From contig NZ_CP014608.1 of NCBI RefSeq assembly GCF_001586165.1, positions 620,001-684,000 of the forward strand: 64,000 nucleotides of DNA, read 5' to 3'. The notes under the pieces were generated by a model. That model was given only the letters and a program-made list of their open reading frames with translations, was not told where the DNA came from and made no database searches. This stretch comes from Obesumbacterium proteus. GTDB taxonomy: Bacteria > Pseudomonadota > Gammaproteobacteria > Enterobacterales > Enterobacteriaceae. This document shows, one piece after another, positions 1 through 8,108 of this stretch (within the stretch, counting starts at the first letter, position 1; every line of letters begins with the position of its first letter). A program made the position numbers and the translations under genes.

Positions 1-24
1 CCGCGCCGGTTCACAGTCAAACGG

Positions 25-870
25 TTAACAGTTGGTGAGGTGGATTTCTTCGCCGTTGCCACCATTGGCCGCTGGACGGCGTGACTGTCCAAAGTGCTCG
101 GTGTTACCGAGCTGACCTTTCAGCGCTGATAATGCCTGCACGCTGTTTTCTGCGGTTTCCTGCGCGGTTTTCAGGTCATTTTCTAACGTGGTTAAACGCT
201 GCTCGACGTCGTCCTGATAGCTTTGCACCTGCTCAGAAACGACCGAGACCGCCTCATGCACATCGTTAAAACGTGCGTCATCGTTGGCTTGCTTGCGGCT
301 AAAAATGCGAGTGACTTTGTCAGTCAGTGTGGTGAGAAGCGTGTCGGGAACGTCCTGAAATTCCAGCGTGACCAGTGTCGCCACAGAAAACAGATCGTCA
401 GGTTGCTCTTTTTTACCGGCGAACGGGTTCACTTTGGCCTTGGCGCTGAATTCCAGCATCTCAGTTCCGAGGCTGGCGGGGTCATCGGTGACCGCAAGGC
501 CGACCAGATAGGCTTTGCCCGTATTGGCAAAGTTCGGACGAATTTCCATCGAGGTGTAAATCTTTTGCCCGGCCTTGACCATGGAGACCAAATCCTCGAG
601 CGGTGCCATCTTGGCATAGAGTGCCAGCTTGCCGTTTAGGATAGAGTCATCCTCAATGGCTTCGGCCTTAAGCTCGACTACGTCACCAAGGCGCTTAAAA
701 TCGCCTGTTGGTAACACGCCTTTGATGTGTTCGAGATTGATACGACAGCCACGAACGCGGGGATCAAAGCTGTCGGCCATTTGCTGAATGTCAGTTGCTT
801 CGATACTACGGCCATCGCAGGTGTCACCCTCGACGCCGATGCGAAACCAGTTAGATACTTTCTTTGCCAT
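25..870 (-). CDS. O: P2 gpO-like capsid scaffolding protein and protease
   Basis: Internal scaffold and prohead protease of P2-type capsids; it cleaves itself and the capsid proteins. At 281 aa it is close to P2 gpO (284 aa, from memory). The serine-protease triad of gpO is present at the same numbering: Asp19 in GDTCDG, His48 in NLEH, Ser107 in YTSMEI. The C-terminal third is coiled-coil-rich (roughly residues 195-255), as expected for the scaffold domain, and the end HLTNC resembles P2. It is transcribed away from P and Q; the capsid gene N should follow left of the window. The ATG start at 870 gives MAKKVSNWFRIG, the family N terminus. Confidence 0.95.
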   Translation of the reverse strand: MAKKVSNWFRIGVEGDTCDGRSIEATDIQQMADSFDPRVRGCRINLEHIKGVLPTGDFKRLGDVVELKAEAIEDDSILNGKLALYAKMAPLEDLVSMVKAGQKIYTSMEIRPNFANTGKAYLVGLAVTDDPASLGTEMLEFSAKAKVNPFAGKKEQPDDLFSVATLVTLEFQDVPDTLLTTLTDKVTRIFSRKQANDDARFNDVHEAVSVVSEQVQSYQDDVEQRLTTLENDLKTAQETAENSVQALSALKGQLGNTEHFGQSRRPAANGGNGEEIHLTNC

Positions 871-1037
871 TGTTCAGGTGTCCTGAGTGGTGTTTGGGTT
901 CGGGGCTAGTTTCCCCACCCAGCACCGGCTCCGCCATCAATCCCCGTCTGACAATCGCCTACACAACAGCCCTGTAAGGCGCGCCCCGCCTGCCTTGCGT
1001 AGCCTTGCCCTCGTTATCTATGCGAGAGGCAATATCG

Positions 1038-2810
1038 ATGATTACCACGGACACATCACTCCTTCATGACCCGAGGCGACAGGCTGCCTTGCTCTATTGG
1101 CAAGGTTTTTCACCCCGTCAAATAGCCGAAACGCTCAGTCAGAAAATCCCGACCGTCAACAGTTGGAAACGCCGCGATAAGTGGGACGACATCCACCCGA
1201 TTTCCCGCGTGGAAACCAGCATCGAATCCCGCTTAATTCAACTGATAGCTAAGCCTAAAAAAGACGGCGGTGACTACAAGGAGATTGACCTGTTAGGTCG
1301 CCAGATTGAGCGCCTAGCGCGCGTGAATCGCTATAGCCAAACCGGCAACGAGGCCGATTTAAATCCGAACGTGCGCAACCGCAATAAGGGCGAGCGTAAG
1401 GCACCGAAAAAGAACTATTTCAGCGAGGAGGCTATCGAGAAACTCAAGTCGATTTTTTTCGAACAATCTTTCGGCTACCAGCTCGGCTGGCATGAGGCCG
1501 GACTTAAATACCGTATTCGCGACATTCTTAAATCACGCCAGATTGGCGCTACGTTTTACTTTTCGCGTGAGTCGCTACTACGGGCGCTCGATACCGGTCA
1601 CAACCAGATTTTTCTCTCGGCCAGTAAGACTCAGGCTTATGTGTTCCGTGAGTACATCATCCAGTTTGCGCGCATGGTGGATATGGAACTCACCGGCGAT
1701 CCGATTGTGCTCGGCAATAACGGCGCGAAACTGATTTTTCTTGGCACCAATTCCAACACCGCGCAAAGCCATAACGGCGACCTGTTGGTCGATGAGATTT
1801 TCTGGATACCCAATTTCCAGAAGCTGAGAAAGGTGGCGTCAGGTATGGCTTCGCAAAAACATCTGCGTACCACCTATTTCTCGACGCCGTCCACGCTGGC
1901 ACATGGCGCATATCCGTTCTGGTCAGGGGAGCTATTCAACAAAGGACGCAGCAGCGCCGACGACCGTGTCGATATTGATATCAGCCACGGCGCACTGGCG
2001 AAAGGCGCGCTGTGCGCCGATGGGCAATGGCGGCAGATTGTCACCATCGAGGACGCGCTCGCCGGTGGCTGCGACCTGTTCGATCTCGATACGTTAAAAC
2101 GGGAAAACAGCGCCGAGGACTTCCGCAACCTGTTCATGTGTGAGTTTGTCGATGATAAGGCGTCCGTGTTCCCGTTCGAGGAGCTGCAAGCCTGTATGGT
2201 CGATTCGAGGCTGGAGTGGGAAGACTTTATCCAGATAGACCAACACCCTCGACCGTTTGGTTATCGTCCGGTGTGGATTGGTTATGACCCGTCGAATACC
2301 GGCGACAGCGCGGGCTGTGTGGTGATGGCACCTCCCGCCGTTCCGGGCGGTAAGTTCCGCATTCTGGAGCGCTACCAGTGGAAAGGCATGGACTTTGCCA
2401 CACAGGCCGAATCCATCAAGGCACTGACTGAAAAATACGTCGTGGAATATATCGGCATTGACGCCACCGGCATCGGACAAGGTGTTTACCAGCTGGTGCG
2501 CAACTTCTTCCCAGCGGTGCGAGAAATTCGCTATAGCGCCGAGGTGAAAACCAACATGGTGCTAAAAGCAAAAGACCTCATCACCACAGGGCGATTGGAG
2601 TACGACATCGCCTACACCGATATCACGCTCTCGTTTATGGCCATACGTAAAACCATGACGGCCAGCGGGCGCGGCATGACTTACGTCGCCAGCCGTAGCG
2701 AGGAAGTCAGCCACGCCGATATCGCATGGGCGGCCATGCACGCCATGATTAACGAACCGCTCACCGCCGGTAACGGCAACGTCACCCCTTCAATTTTGGA
2801 ATTTAACTAA
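1038..2810 (+). CDS. P: P2 gpP-like terminase ATPase (large) subunit
   Basis: Motor and nuclease subunit that packages DNA from cos into proheads. The start at 1038 is chosen because GAGAGG lies about 10 bases upstream and it gives 590 aa, the length of P2 gpP; an ORF extending to 1005 adds 11 residues without support. A helix-turn-helix-like N terminus (GFSPRQIAETL, about 24-34) is followed by an unusual Walker A (SRQIGAT, about 167-172) and Walker B (LLVDE, about 249-253). The C-terminal half with DPSNTGDSAG and GIDATGIGQ fits the RNase H-like nuclease. Its stop overlaps the ATG of Q (TAATG), indicating translational coupling. Confidence 0.95.
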   Translation: MITTDTSLLHDPRRQAALLYWQGFSPRQIAETLSQKIPTVNSWKRRDKWDDIHPISRVETSIESRLIQLIAKPKKDGGDYKEIDLLGRQIERLARVNRYSQTGNEADLNPNVRNRNKGERKAPKKNYFSEEAIEKLKSIFFEQSFGYQLGWHEAGLKYRIRDILKSRQIGATFYFSRESLLRALDTGHNQIFLSASKTQAYVFREYIIQFARMVDMELTGDPIVLGNNGAKLIFLGTNSNTAQSHNGDLLVDEIFWIPNFQKLRKVASGMASQKHLRTTYFSTPSTLAHGAYPFWSGELFNKGRSSADDRVDIDISHGALAKGALCADGQWRQIVTIEDALAGGCDLFDLDTLKRENSAEDFRNLFMCEFVDDKASVFPFEELQACMVDSRLEWEDFIQIDQHPRPFGYRPVWIGYDPSNTGDSAGCVVMAPPAVPGGKFRILERYQWKGMDFATQAESIKALTEKYVVEYIGIDATGIGQGVYQLVRNFFPAVREIRYSAEVKTNMVLKAKDLITTGRLEYDIAYTDITLSFMAIRKTMTASGRGMTYVASRSEEVSHADIAWAAMHAMINEPLTAGNGNVTPSILEFN

Positions 2811-3832
2811 TGAGCAAACGTAAAGGCCAACGCGCCAAAAAAATGACCGCGCAACCTGATACCTCAGTACAGGCGTTTACCTTCGGTGAGCCCTCGGCAG
2901 TGTTAGACCGCCGCGACATTCTCGACTACGCCGAATGCATCAACAACGGTAAATGGATCGAGCCGCCGGTCAGCTTTGCGGGGCTGGCGAAAAGCCTGCG
3001 CGCCGCCGTTCACCACAGCTCACCGATTTATGTAAAGCGCAACATACTCGCCAGCACTTTTATCCCCCACCCATTACTGAGCCAGCAGGAATTTAGCCGC
3101 TACGTGCTCGACTATCTGGTCTTTGGAAATGCTTTTTTAGAGAAGCGTTTTAATCAGCTTGGGGAGGTTATGCGACTGGAGTGCTCACCGGCGAAATATA
3201 CCCGCCGAGGCGTTGAGGAGGATGTTTACTGGTTCGTGCAGTCATTCAAAGAGCCGCACCGCTTCGCGCCGCGTTCGGTGTTCCATTTGATTGAGCCAGA
3301 TATTAATCAGGAGCTGTACGGCTTGCCGGAATATATGAGCTCGCTCAACTCGGCGTGGCTGAATGAATCCGCTACCCTATTCCGCCGCAAGTATTACCAG
3401 AACGGCGCACACGCTGGCTACATCATGTATGTAACAGACGCCGCACAGAGTAATACCGACGTTGAGGCACTGCGTGAGGCGATGCGCAGCTCGAAAGGGC
3501 TAGGTAATTTTAAAAACCTGTTTTTCTACGCGCCGAACGGTAAACCCGATGGGATCAAGATTGTGCCGCTTAGCGAGGTAGCGACCAAGGATGATTTCTT
3601 TAACATCAAGAACGCCACCCGCGATGACTTACTCAGCGCGCACCGCGTACCTCCTCAGATGATGGGCGTCGTGCCCAATAACACCGGCGGCTTTGGTGAC
3701 GTCGTCAAAGCGGCTCAGGTTTTTGTGCGCAACGAGCTAACGCCCTTACAGGAGCGCATCAAAGAGGTGAATGACTTTCTCGGTCAGGAAGTGGTGCGCT
3801 TTAAGCCTTACGAGCTACCGAAAAACAAGTAA
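2810..3832 (+). CDS. Q: P2 gpQ-like portal protein
   Basis: Forms the dodecameric portal at the capsid vertex through which DNA enters. At 340 aa it is close to P2 gpQ (344 aa). Recognisable segments are LDYLVFGNAFLEK, YGLPEYMSSLNSAWLNE, KYYQNGAHAGYIMY and PPQMMGVVPNNTGGFGD, all typical of the PBSX/P2 portal family. It overlaps the last codon of P by TAATG. It is followed by a strong intrinsic terminator and then the cos region, so the P-Q operon ends here, as in P2. Confidence 0.95.
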   Translation: MSKRKGQRAKKMTAQPDTSVQAFTFGEPSAVLDRRDILDYAECINNGKWIEPPVSFAGLAKSLRAAVHHSSPIYVKRNILASTFIPHPLLSQQEFSRYVLDYLVFGNAFLEKRFNQLGEVMRLECSPAKYTRRGVEEDVYWFVQSFKEPHRFAPRSVFHLIEPDINQELYGLPEYMSSLNSAWLNESATLFRRKYYQNGAHAGYIMYVTDAAQSNTDVEALREAMRSSKGLGNFKNLFFYAPNGKPDGIKIVPLSEVATKDDFFNIKNATRDDLLSAHRVPPQMMGVVPNNTGGFGDVVKAAQVFVRNELTPLQERIKEVNDFLGQEVVRFKPYELPKNK

Positions 3833-3851
3833 CGAACAGACAACCACAACA

Positions 3852-3873
3852 GCCGCCGCCGGGCGGCTTTTTT
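3852..3873 (+). terminator. Terminator after the P-Q operon
   Basis: A GC-rich hairpin, GCCGCC paired with GGCGGC (3852-3867), is followed by six T. It begins about 20 bases after the Q stop and fits rho-independent termination of the rightward P-Q transcript before cos. Confidence 0.85.
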
Positions 3874-4154
3874 GTATACCTCACCAGCGCCTACAGGAGC
3901 GCCAGCACCGCGATGATGTAGAAAGACGCATCAACATCCAAACAGACACCACGAACAGCACCACGACGCCCTCAGACGATCAGAGATAACCGTATTAACA
4001 CCCTCAGCGCGCAATGCTATCCCCGCCACGCCTGCCCGCTTTATGAGTCGCTTTTAATGCACTTGCATGAGCCCACCCGAGCCGCGCCAGCGCTGGCGTT
4101 AGGGGACAAAAATAATATTTAACGTTACATGCACCCTAATGCACACGCATGCAA
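3874..4154. other. Gene-free cos region with repeats
   Basis: No convincing gene. Besides the cos-like 19-mer it holds two near-identical 15-mers, TAATGCACTTGCATG (4055-4069) and TAATGCACACGCATG (4137-4151), 82 bp apart and each containing the dyad ATGC-N4-GCAT. A 14-bp perfect palindrome, CGCCAGCGCTGGCG (4085-4098), lies between them. These are candidate terminase-recognition (cosB-like) or regulator-binding sites. Confidence 0.55.
4014..4032. other. Candidate cos site (P2-type cohesive end)
   Basis: ATGCTATCCCCGCCACGCC matches the reverse complement of the 19-base P2 cohesive end as I remember it (GTGCTTTCCCCGCCTCGCC) at 16 of 19 positions. It lies in the gene-free stretch between Q and the end of the early region, exactly where cos lies in P2. 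The P2 sequence is recalled, not looked up. Confidence 0.7.
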
Positions 4155-4397
4155 TCATCGTGAATTGGGATTAAACAGGTAATAGGTGTGTAGCCCGTTG
4201 CGATCTTCTTCCAGAATCGCCCACCCAACTTTATTGTGCCGAATAATGCTATTTACCTGAGCCGGTGATATGTCATCGATACCGAGATTTGTGGCCGCGT
4301 TGATAATTGAGCGCGTAGTGACAACCTGCCTACCGTCCGACCGGCGCGAAATAACTGAGTTAAAAATGGATAAAATTCTATCTTCAATGCGTGGCAT
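4155..4397 (-). CDS. Small SOS-controlled phage protein, function unknown
   Basis: 80 aa, not recognised. The protein is basic in its first half and ends in a segment (NKVGWAILEEDRNGLHTYYLFN) that looks like a small alpha/beta or winged-helix fold; this is a guess. The ATG at 4397 has AGGGGA just upstream. Its promoter is covered by a perfect LexA-type operator (4421-4440), so it should be made only after DNA damage. Position matters: in phage 186 the LexA-controlled antirepressor gene tum lies at the corresponding end of the early region next to cos. An antirepressor or induction role is therefore plausible, but there is no visible similarity to Tum or DinI. It stands alone, separated from the early operon by a terminator. 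Confidence 0.8.
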   Translation of the reverse strand: MPRIEDRILSIFNSVISRRSDGRQVVTTRSIINAATNLGIDDISPAQVNSIIRHNKVGWAILEEDRNGLHTYYLFNPNSR

Positions 4398-4420
4398 ACA
4401 TTCCCCTGAATCAATAAATA

Positions 4421-4440
4421 TACTGTATATAAAAACAGTA
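4421..4440. promoter_or_regulatory. LexA (SOS) operator
   Basis: tactgtatataaaaacagta fits the consensus CTG-N10-CAG with flanking TA and AT-rich centre at every key position. It overlaps the -10 of the leftward promoter of the 80-aa gene. Confidence 0.9.
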
Positions 4441-4452
4441 TATTTATATCAA
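4424..4452 (-). promoter_or_regulatory. Sigma70 promoter of the SOS gene
   Basis: On the minus strand TTGATA (4452-4447) is spaced 17 bp from TATACA (4429-4424). The -10 lies inside the LexA box, so LexA binding would block it directly. Predicted transcription starts near 4417, about 20 bases before the ATG. Confidence 0.7.
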
Positions 4453-4533
4453 ACATGAGAGCAGTCAAGGCAACAGCGCGAGCGGATTTTCATCCTCATG
4501 AATTAGCGATTAATTTATTTTGCTACGCCCAAT

Positions 4534-4561
4534 AAAAAGCCCGCGAAAGCGGGCGTTTTTT
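4534..4561. terminator. Bidirectional terminator at the end of the early operon
   Basis: GCCCGC-gaaa-GCGGGC (4539-4554) is flanked by five A on the left and six T on the right. It ends the leftward early operon immediately after the 4560 stop codon and insulates the SOS gene. Confidence 0.88.
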
Positions 4562-4793
4562 ATCGATGTTTTGGCGGTGGTACGGGGTCGAGCGTGGTTA
4601 GAATGGAGTCAACCCGCCGGTGATTGTCTCGTACTATTTCAGCATAAACGACGAGCTGGTCGGGGGATAAATCCATGCTGGCCATTATTTGCTGTAGCTT
4701 ATCGACGGCTTTAAGAACGTTTTGACGCCTTAACTCCACAGGGTATTGGTCTGGTCTAAGCTGGTGCATTCTGATTTTTCCCCATTCCTTCAT
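4560..4793 (-). CDS. Hypothetical phage protein, last gene of early operon
   Basis: 77 aa, mostly helical and charged (LRRQNVLKAVDKLQQI, VVYAEIVRDNHRRVDSIL), not recognised. The first ATG at 4793 lacks a clear ribosome site. An ATG at 4769 (MHQLRPDQYP) has GGGG about ten bases upstream and would reduce the overlap with the preceding gene from 38 to 14 bp; either start is possible. It lies directly before the operon terminator, in the position where P2 relatives carry variable accessory genes. Confidence 0.6.
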   Translation of the reverse strand: MKEWGKIRMHQLRPDQYPVELRRQNVLKAVDKLQQIMASMDLSPDQLVVYAEIVRDNHRRVDSILTTLDPVPPPKHR

Positions 4794-5094
4794 GATGCAC
4801 AGGTGAATTTTTGCAATTTACTTTTATTGCGAAAACCTTGACCGGGTCATCACCAAAATGCGGATGGGTAATCATCTTAATTTCATAACCATCATAAGGA
4901 ATGACTATCCGCCGTTCCTCGTCATCCTTGCGCGGGTAGCCCTTTGTGATAATCAGAGTGTCGTAGTTACGCCCAAAAATTCTATTACCCCAATAGGCGT
5001 TGACTAGCCGATATTCTTCTGTCTTTTCGCCACGTTTCATCGCGTCGAAATATTCAGCTTTGACAGCTAGCTGGAGAGTCTTAGTGATCGCCAT
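4756..5094 (-). CDS. ASCH-domain-like small protein
   Basis: 112 aa from an ATG at 5094 with GAGGAG eight bases upstream; 13 extra in-frame codons to 5133 have no ribosome site. The stretch AMKRGEKTEEYRL, then YWGNRI, GRNYDTLIITKGYP and a basic R-R-I-V-I strand, has the look of the ASCH/PUA-like fold, whose members bind or modify RNA or nucleotides. Family assignment is from pattern memory only. It overlaps its upstream neighbour by 14 bp, so the genes are coupled. Role in the phage is unknown; its location in the accessory slot suggests a moron or counter-defence gene. Confidence 0.65.
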   Translation of the reverse strand: MAITKTLQLAVKAEYFDAMKRGEKTEEYRLVNAYWGNRIFGRNYDTLIITKGYPRKDDEERRIVIPYDGYEIKMITHPHFGDDPVKVFAIKVNCKNSPVHHEGMGKNQNAPA

Positions 5095-5431
5095 TGTTTT
5101 GGCTCCTCTTTGTAATAGCTGGCTTATCATCAACGCTTCGCCATTTCACTCCCGCCTCATCCATGGCTCGCTCGTAAATTTCAGCGACTTTACTGCAAGA
5201 GTAGTGCTTCCATATGCTCGGAATTACGACCGTTTGGCATTGGCTCGCACGTAACTCTGTTACCAATGAATCTACCAGCGCGACGCCATGCTCATCGAGC
5301 TGAGATAAAATGGTAACATTTCCGCTTTTATCATCTCTACGAACAACCAAACCGACAGTTTTATCACCCTCAGATTCTGCAAGCGTGTAGCTACAGCAAT
5401 AGTTACCAGTAGAAATCACAAAATCTCTCAT
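5081..5431 (-). CDS. Hypothetical phage protein
   Basis: 116 aa, not recognised. The first half reads as alternating strands (MRDFVISTGNYCCSYTL, KTVGLVVRRDDKSGNVTIL), the second as helices with a Cys-containing stretch (SIWKHYSCSKVAEIYERAM). The start at 5431 overlaps the stop of the preceding gene by ATGA, which fixes the start and shows coupling. No membrane segment or signal peptide. Confidence 0.7.
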   Translation of the reverse strand: MRDFVISTGNYCCSYTLAESEGDKTVGLVVRRDDKSGNVTILSQLDEHGVALVDSLVTELRASQCQTVVIPSIWKHYSCSKVAEIYERAMDEAGVKWRSVDDKPAITKRSQNNGDH

Positions 5432-5799
5432 TTAAGCCACCCGCGATTAGCTGCATAACTCAAAATTTCGTCCGAAAAATTCCAGACGCCATCGGATGCC
5501 ACATGTGCTCCGCTAGATAATCCAGTATTTGCGTCATATGCCATCGCAAGCCCCAGCGGATGCAAAATTTCATAATTAATTCTGAACACCAGACCGCGCT
5601 CAGCTAATTTATCCCACCCCATCATCGTCGGTACTGCTGATTGTTCGGTGGCTGACTGTGTCATCTGGAGTTCTTTGATTGACGCAATGACGCCTCGATA
5701 AAAATCACAACTAAGCGAGTCTTTGTGTGGAAGCAAGCTCAGTTTATATTCTGCGTGTTCCAGCACCTGCGCTGGCGACCATGTTTTTAAATCTGTCAC
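5428..5799 (-). CDS. Hypothetical phage protein with a widespread phage C-terminal module
   Basis: 123 aa. The N-terminal half (WSPAQVLEHAEYKLSLLPHKDSL) differs in style from the C-terminal half, whose core (INYEILHPLGLAMAYD then GVWNF) I recall from many small enterobacterial phage proteins of unknown function. It lies 11 bp downstream of replication gene A and overlaps the next gene by ATGA. It is therefore the first gene of the accessory tail of the early operon. Confidence 0.7.
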   Translation of the reverse strand: MTDLKTWSPAQVLEHAEYKLSLLPHKDSLSCDFYRGVIASIKELQMTQSATEQSAVPTMMGWDKLAERGLVFRINYEILHPLGLAMAYDANTGLSSGAHVASDGVWNFSDEILSYAANRGWLK

Positions 5800-5810
5800 T
5801 TAAACTCTCC

Positions 5811-8108
5811 TCAGATATCACTAAAGCCCGGCCATTCATCGAGCGCCGGATATGAAAATACTTTGTCGTCAAAGCTCACGGTTGCACCCTGCGCCAGCGC
5901 ATCAAGCTCCCAGCGCTGCGCGGTAATACCTTCTTTGGCTAAATCGCGGTTTATTTGCCACGTTCTATCCAGCTCAATACGGGTAAGTCGTGCCGATGGC
6001 GCTAAGTCGTGCGGTTTATTTTGGTTAGCGCTTCGCTGCTGTAGGTTTATTCTTGGTGACTGCTCCCTTGCTGCGTCTCTCAGGGTCTTGGCGACGTCCC
6101 AATCCGTCCAGCTCACATCTCCGCTTTCAACGAGTTTCATTACAGCGGCGGCGTACTCAGACGGCGTAACTTCCGGTTTTATGTCAACACTGTGCTGACC
6201 TTCCCCACAGTTATTGACAGGACTCCGAGGCGCGCCAGAGGCGCTTTTTAAAGTCAAAGGATCAAGGTCAACGTCAACGGCCTTGCTGACGATGCGCCAT
6301 TGAGTCTCGCGAGTCTTGTGGATATGTCGCGCACCGAGGTGAGGGGCAAAGATGCCGACAACTTTCTGAACTTCTTCGTCGTACTCGTTGAGCTCCTCGG
6401 CAACCTCACGCGCGACACGCACAGTTTGTAAATCGCGGGGAACATTGGCACCGCCCTGCGCGGCGATATAAGCGGCAAAATCACCACTGTCGGCAGCGGC
6501 TCGCACAGCCTCGACACGTTCGTCAAAGCTCTCGGCTAGGCTAATGCTGCGCAGCGTTCCGCTACGGCATTCGCGATAGGCTCCCATGGTTGGGACACCA
6601 ACGGGATGAAATTGCGGGATACGCCAAATAGACGCCCACGCAGTGACGGCGGCAGCGGCATCAGATAGCGGCTTGCCCGTTTCAAAGTCGAGTTCACCGT
6701 CAAGGGCATAACCGTCGATATTTTTGGCGATATATTTTGCGATGTATCCAGCGGCACATCCTTTGTACATGTGCTTGCATTGAAAACGATTTTTCTCGGC
6801 TCCGCGCTCGTCACCGTCTTCTTTCAACGCATATCTACGCATCACCGCAATAACATCACTGCGTTGCTTTGGATGGCAAAACAAGAGCATATGCCAGTGC
6901 GGCGTGCCGTCGTGATGTGGCTCAACAACGCGCATCCCATACACTTTTAAATCGCGGTCTTTAAATGCGGTGCGCATATTGCTCCAAATGCGGCAAAGAT
7001 AGCGCTGACCGTCTTTGGGCGAATACGTTTCATCATCCCACTTATGATTAAGGTGGACGCGCTGACTTCCCTTTTTACCGACCTTGCGAGTTGGGTGATA
7101 TTTTGAAGGGGTGGTGATCGTAATGAATAAGCCGCAATGGTGTTGACTGGCTGCATATTTCTCGATCCCCGCGATAGTGCTCATTAGCTCCATGCGGCGG
7201 ATTTTTGGATTAGAAATACTCGCCATCACTTTATCGATAAGGTCGAACCGCTCACCGGTTTCGACGTTCTCAAGCTCTTGGGATTTCAGATACTCCAAGT
7301 TAGCTAAGCGGCGTGACTGAATATCTCGAATTGCCAGCTTACTCGCATACTCTGAGCGCTGAAAATTCACTTCACCAGCCGCAATCAATAACGCCTCACG
7401 CCATTGCATACGCAACGCTTTAAGTTTTCTTATCCACCATTCATCATTAACTAATCGCATGATGCTTCTTAGCGCGCTTTCAACGCCTAACTTACCTTTG
7501 AGGTAACGCATCCAGTATTTTGGGGTGATATTCAGTGAGCGAGCTGCTCCAGCGACCAGACCAAAAATAGCACTCTGAACCTCATCACTCAGAAGGTTGG
7601 CGTTATCACCATCATGATCGCTAACGTGTTTCTGACAGGCTTTGTCATAAGCGGCGAATAATACCGATGAAATGCGGCCAGCCATTTGTTTAAGCTCTTT
7701 GTCATGCATACCCGGCAAACGTGAATAGCATTCAGCTTCGCCGATAAAGAGCTCATAGGCGTAACCCGTTAACTTCATCTCATATTTGGCGTTAACTTTT
7801 GTGATGCGCGGCCAGATGCGCGGCATGAAAACATTCAGCAAAAAGCGGTGAGCGGTGAGCAAACCCTGATTTTTCAGCAGGTAGGCATGTCGATTTGAGA
7901 AGTAGCCCCCAACAAAGTTTGGCAACGTATCAATTTTGCGCAAGGCATCTTGCCCCTGAATGTATTCTTCACGGGTAAGAGGTCTCTCTTTTCCAATGGC
8001 TTCGCGTGGCGCATTCCAGCTATAAGCGCCCACAAAGGGCGCTTTAGGTTCAGCGTTAAAGGCTGGCGGCGGTGTGGGGGCGACTCGCCCCCTATTGGAC
8101 TGGCTCAT
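5811..8108 (-). CDS. A: P2 gpA-like rolling-circle replication initiator
   Basis: Site-specific single-strand endonuclease that nicks the phage origin and starts rolling-circle replication, acting in cis in P2. At 765 aa it is close to P2 gpA (761 aa). The HUH metal motif is visible as PHWHMLLF (His404, His406), and the paired catalytic tyrosines as GYIAKYIAKN (Tyr455 and Tyr459; P2 uses Tyr450 and Tyr454). The N-terminal 300 residues are the family-specific domain. The start overlaps the upstream membrane-protein gene by ATGA. A candidate origin lies inside the coding sequence near 6214-6236, as in P2. Confidence 0.95.
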   Translation of the reverse strand: MSQSNRGRVAPTPPPAFNAEPKAPFVGAYSWNAPREAIGKERPLTREEYIQGQDALRKIDTLPNFVGGYFSNRHAYLLKNQGLLTAHRFLLNVFMPRIWPRITKVNAKYEMKLTGYAYELFIGEAECYSRLPGMHDKELKQMAGRISSVLFAAYDKACQKHVSDHDGDNANLLSDEVQSAIFGLVAGAARSLNITPKYWMRYLKGKLGVESALRSIMRLVNDEWWIRKLKALRMQWREALLIAAGEVNFQRSEYASKLAIRDIQSRRLANLEYLKSQELENVETGERFDLIDKVMASISNPKIRRMELMSTIAGIEKYAASQHHCGLFITITTPSKYHPTRKVGKKGSQRVHLNHKWDDETYSPKDGQRYLCRIWSNMRTAFKDRDLKVYGMRVVEPHHDGTPHWHMLLFCHPKQRSDVIAVMRRYALKEDGDERGAEKNRFQCKHMYKGCAAGYIAKYIAKNIDGYALDGELDFETGKPLSDAAAAVTAWASIWRIPQFHPVGVPTMGAYRECRSGTLRSISLAESFDERVEAVRAAADSGDFAAYIAAQGGANVPRDLQTVRVAREVAEELNEYDEEVQKVVGIFAPHLGARHIHKTRETQWRIVSKAVDVDLDPLTLKSASGAPRSPVNNCGEGQHSVDIKPEVTPSEYAAAVMKLVESGDVSWTDWDVAKTLRDAAREQSPRINLQQRSANQNKPHDLAPSARLTRIELDRTWQINRDLAKEGITAQRWELDALAQGATVSFDDKVFSYPALDEWPGFSDI
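6214..6236. other. Candidate phage replication origin within gene A
   Basis: The stretch holding TTGACAGGACTCCGAGG followed by CGCGCC matches, as I recall it, the conserved nick region of P2-type origins (CTCGGAGTCCTGTCAA on the other strand). It sits in the C-terminal part of A, where the P2 origin is. The match is from memory. Confidence 0.55.

Noticed and set aside
223..639. 138-codon rightward frame opposite gene O
   Set aside because: Antisense shadow of the well-recognised scaffold gene; no ribosome site or family resemblance.
871..1037. Ogr/Delta-type late activator site (TGT-N12-ACA) between O and P
   Set aside because: Expected in P2 but no convincing match could be found by eye.
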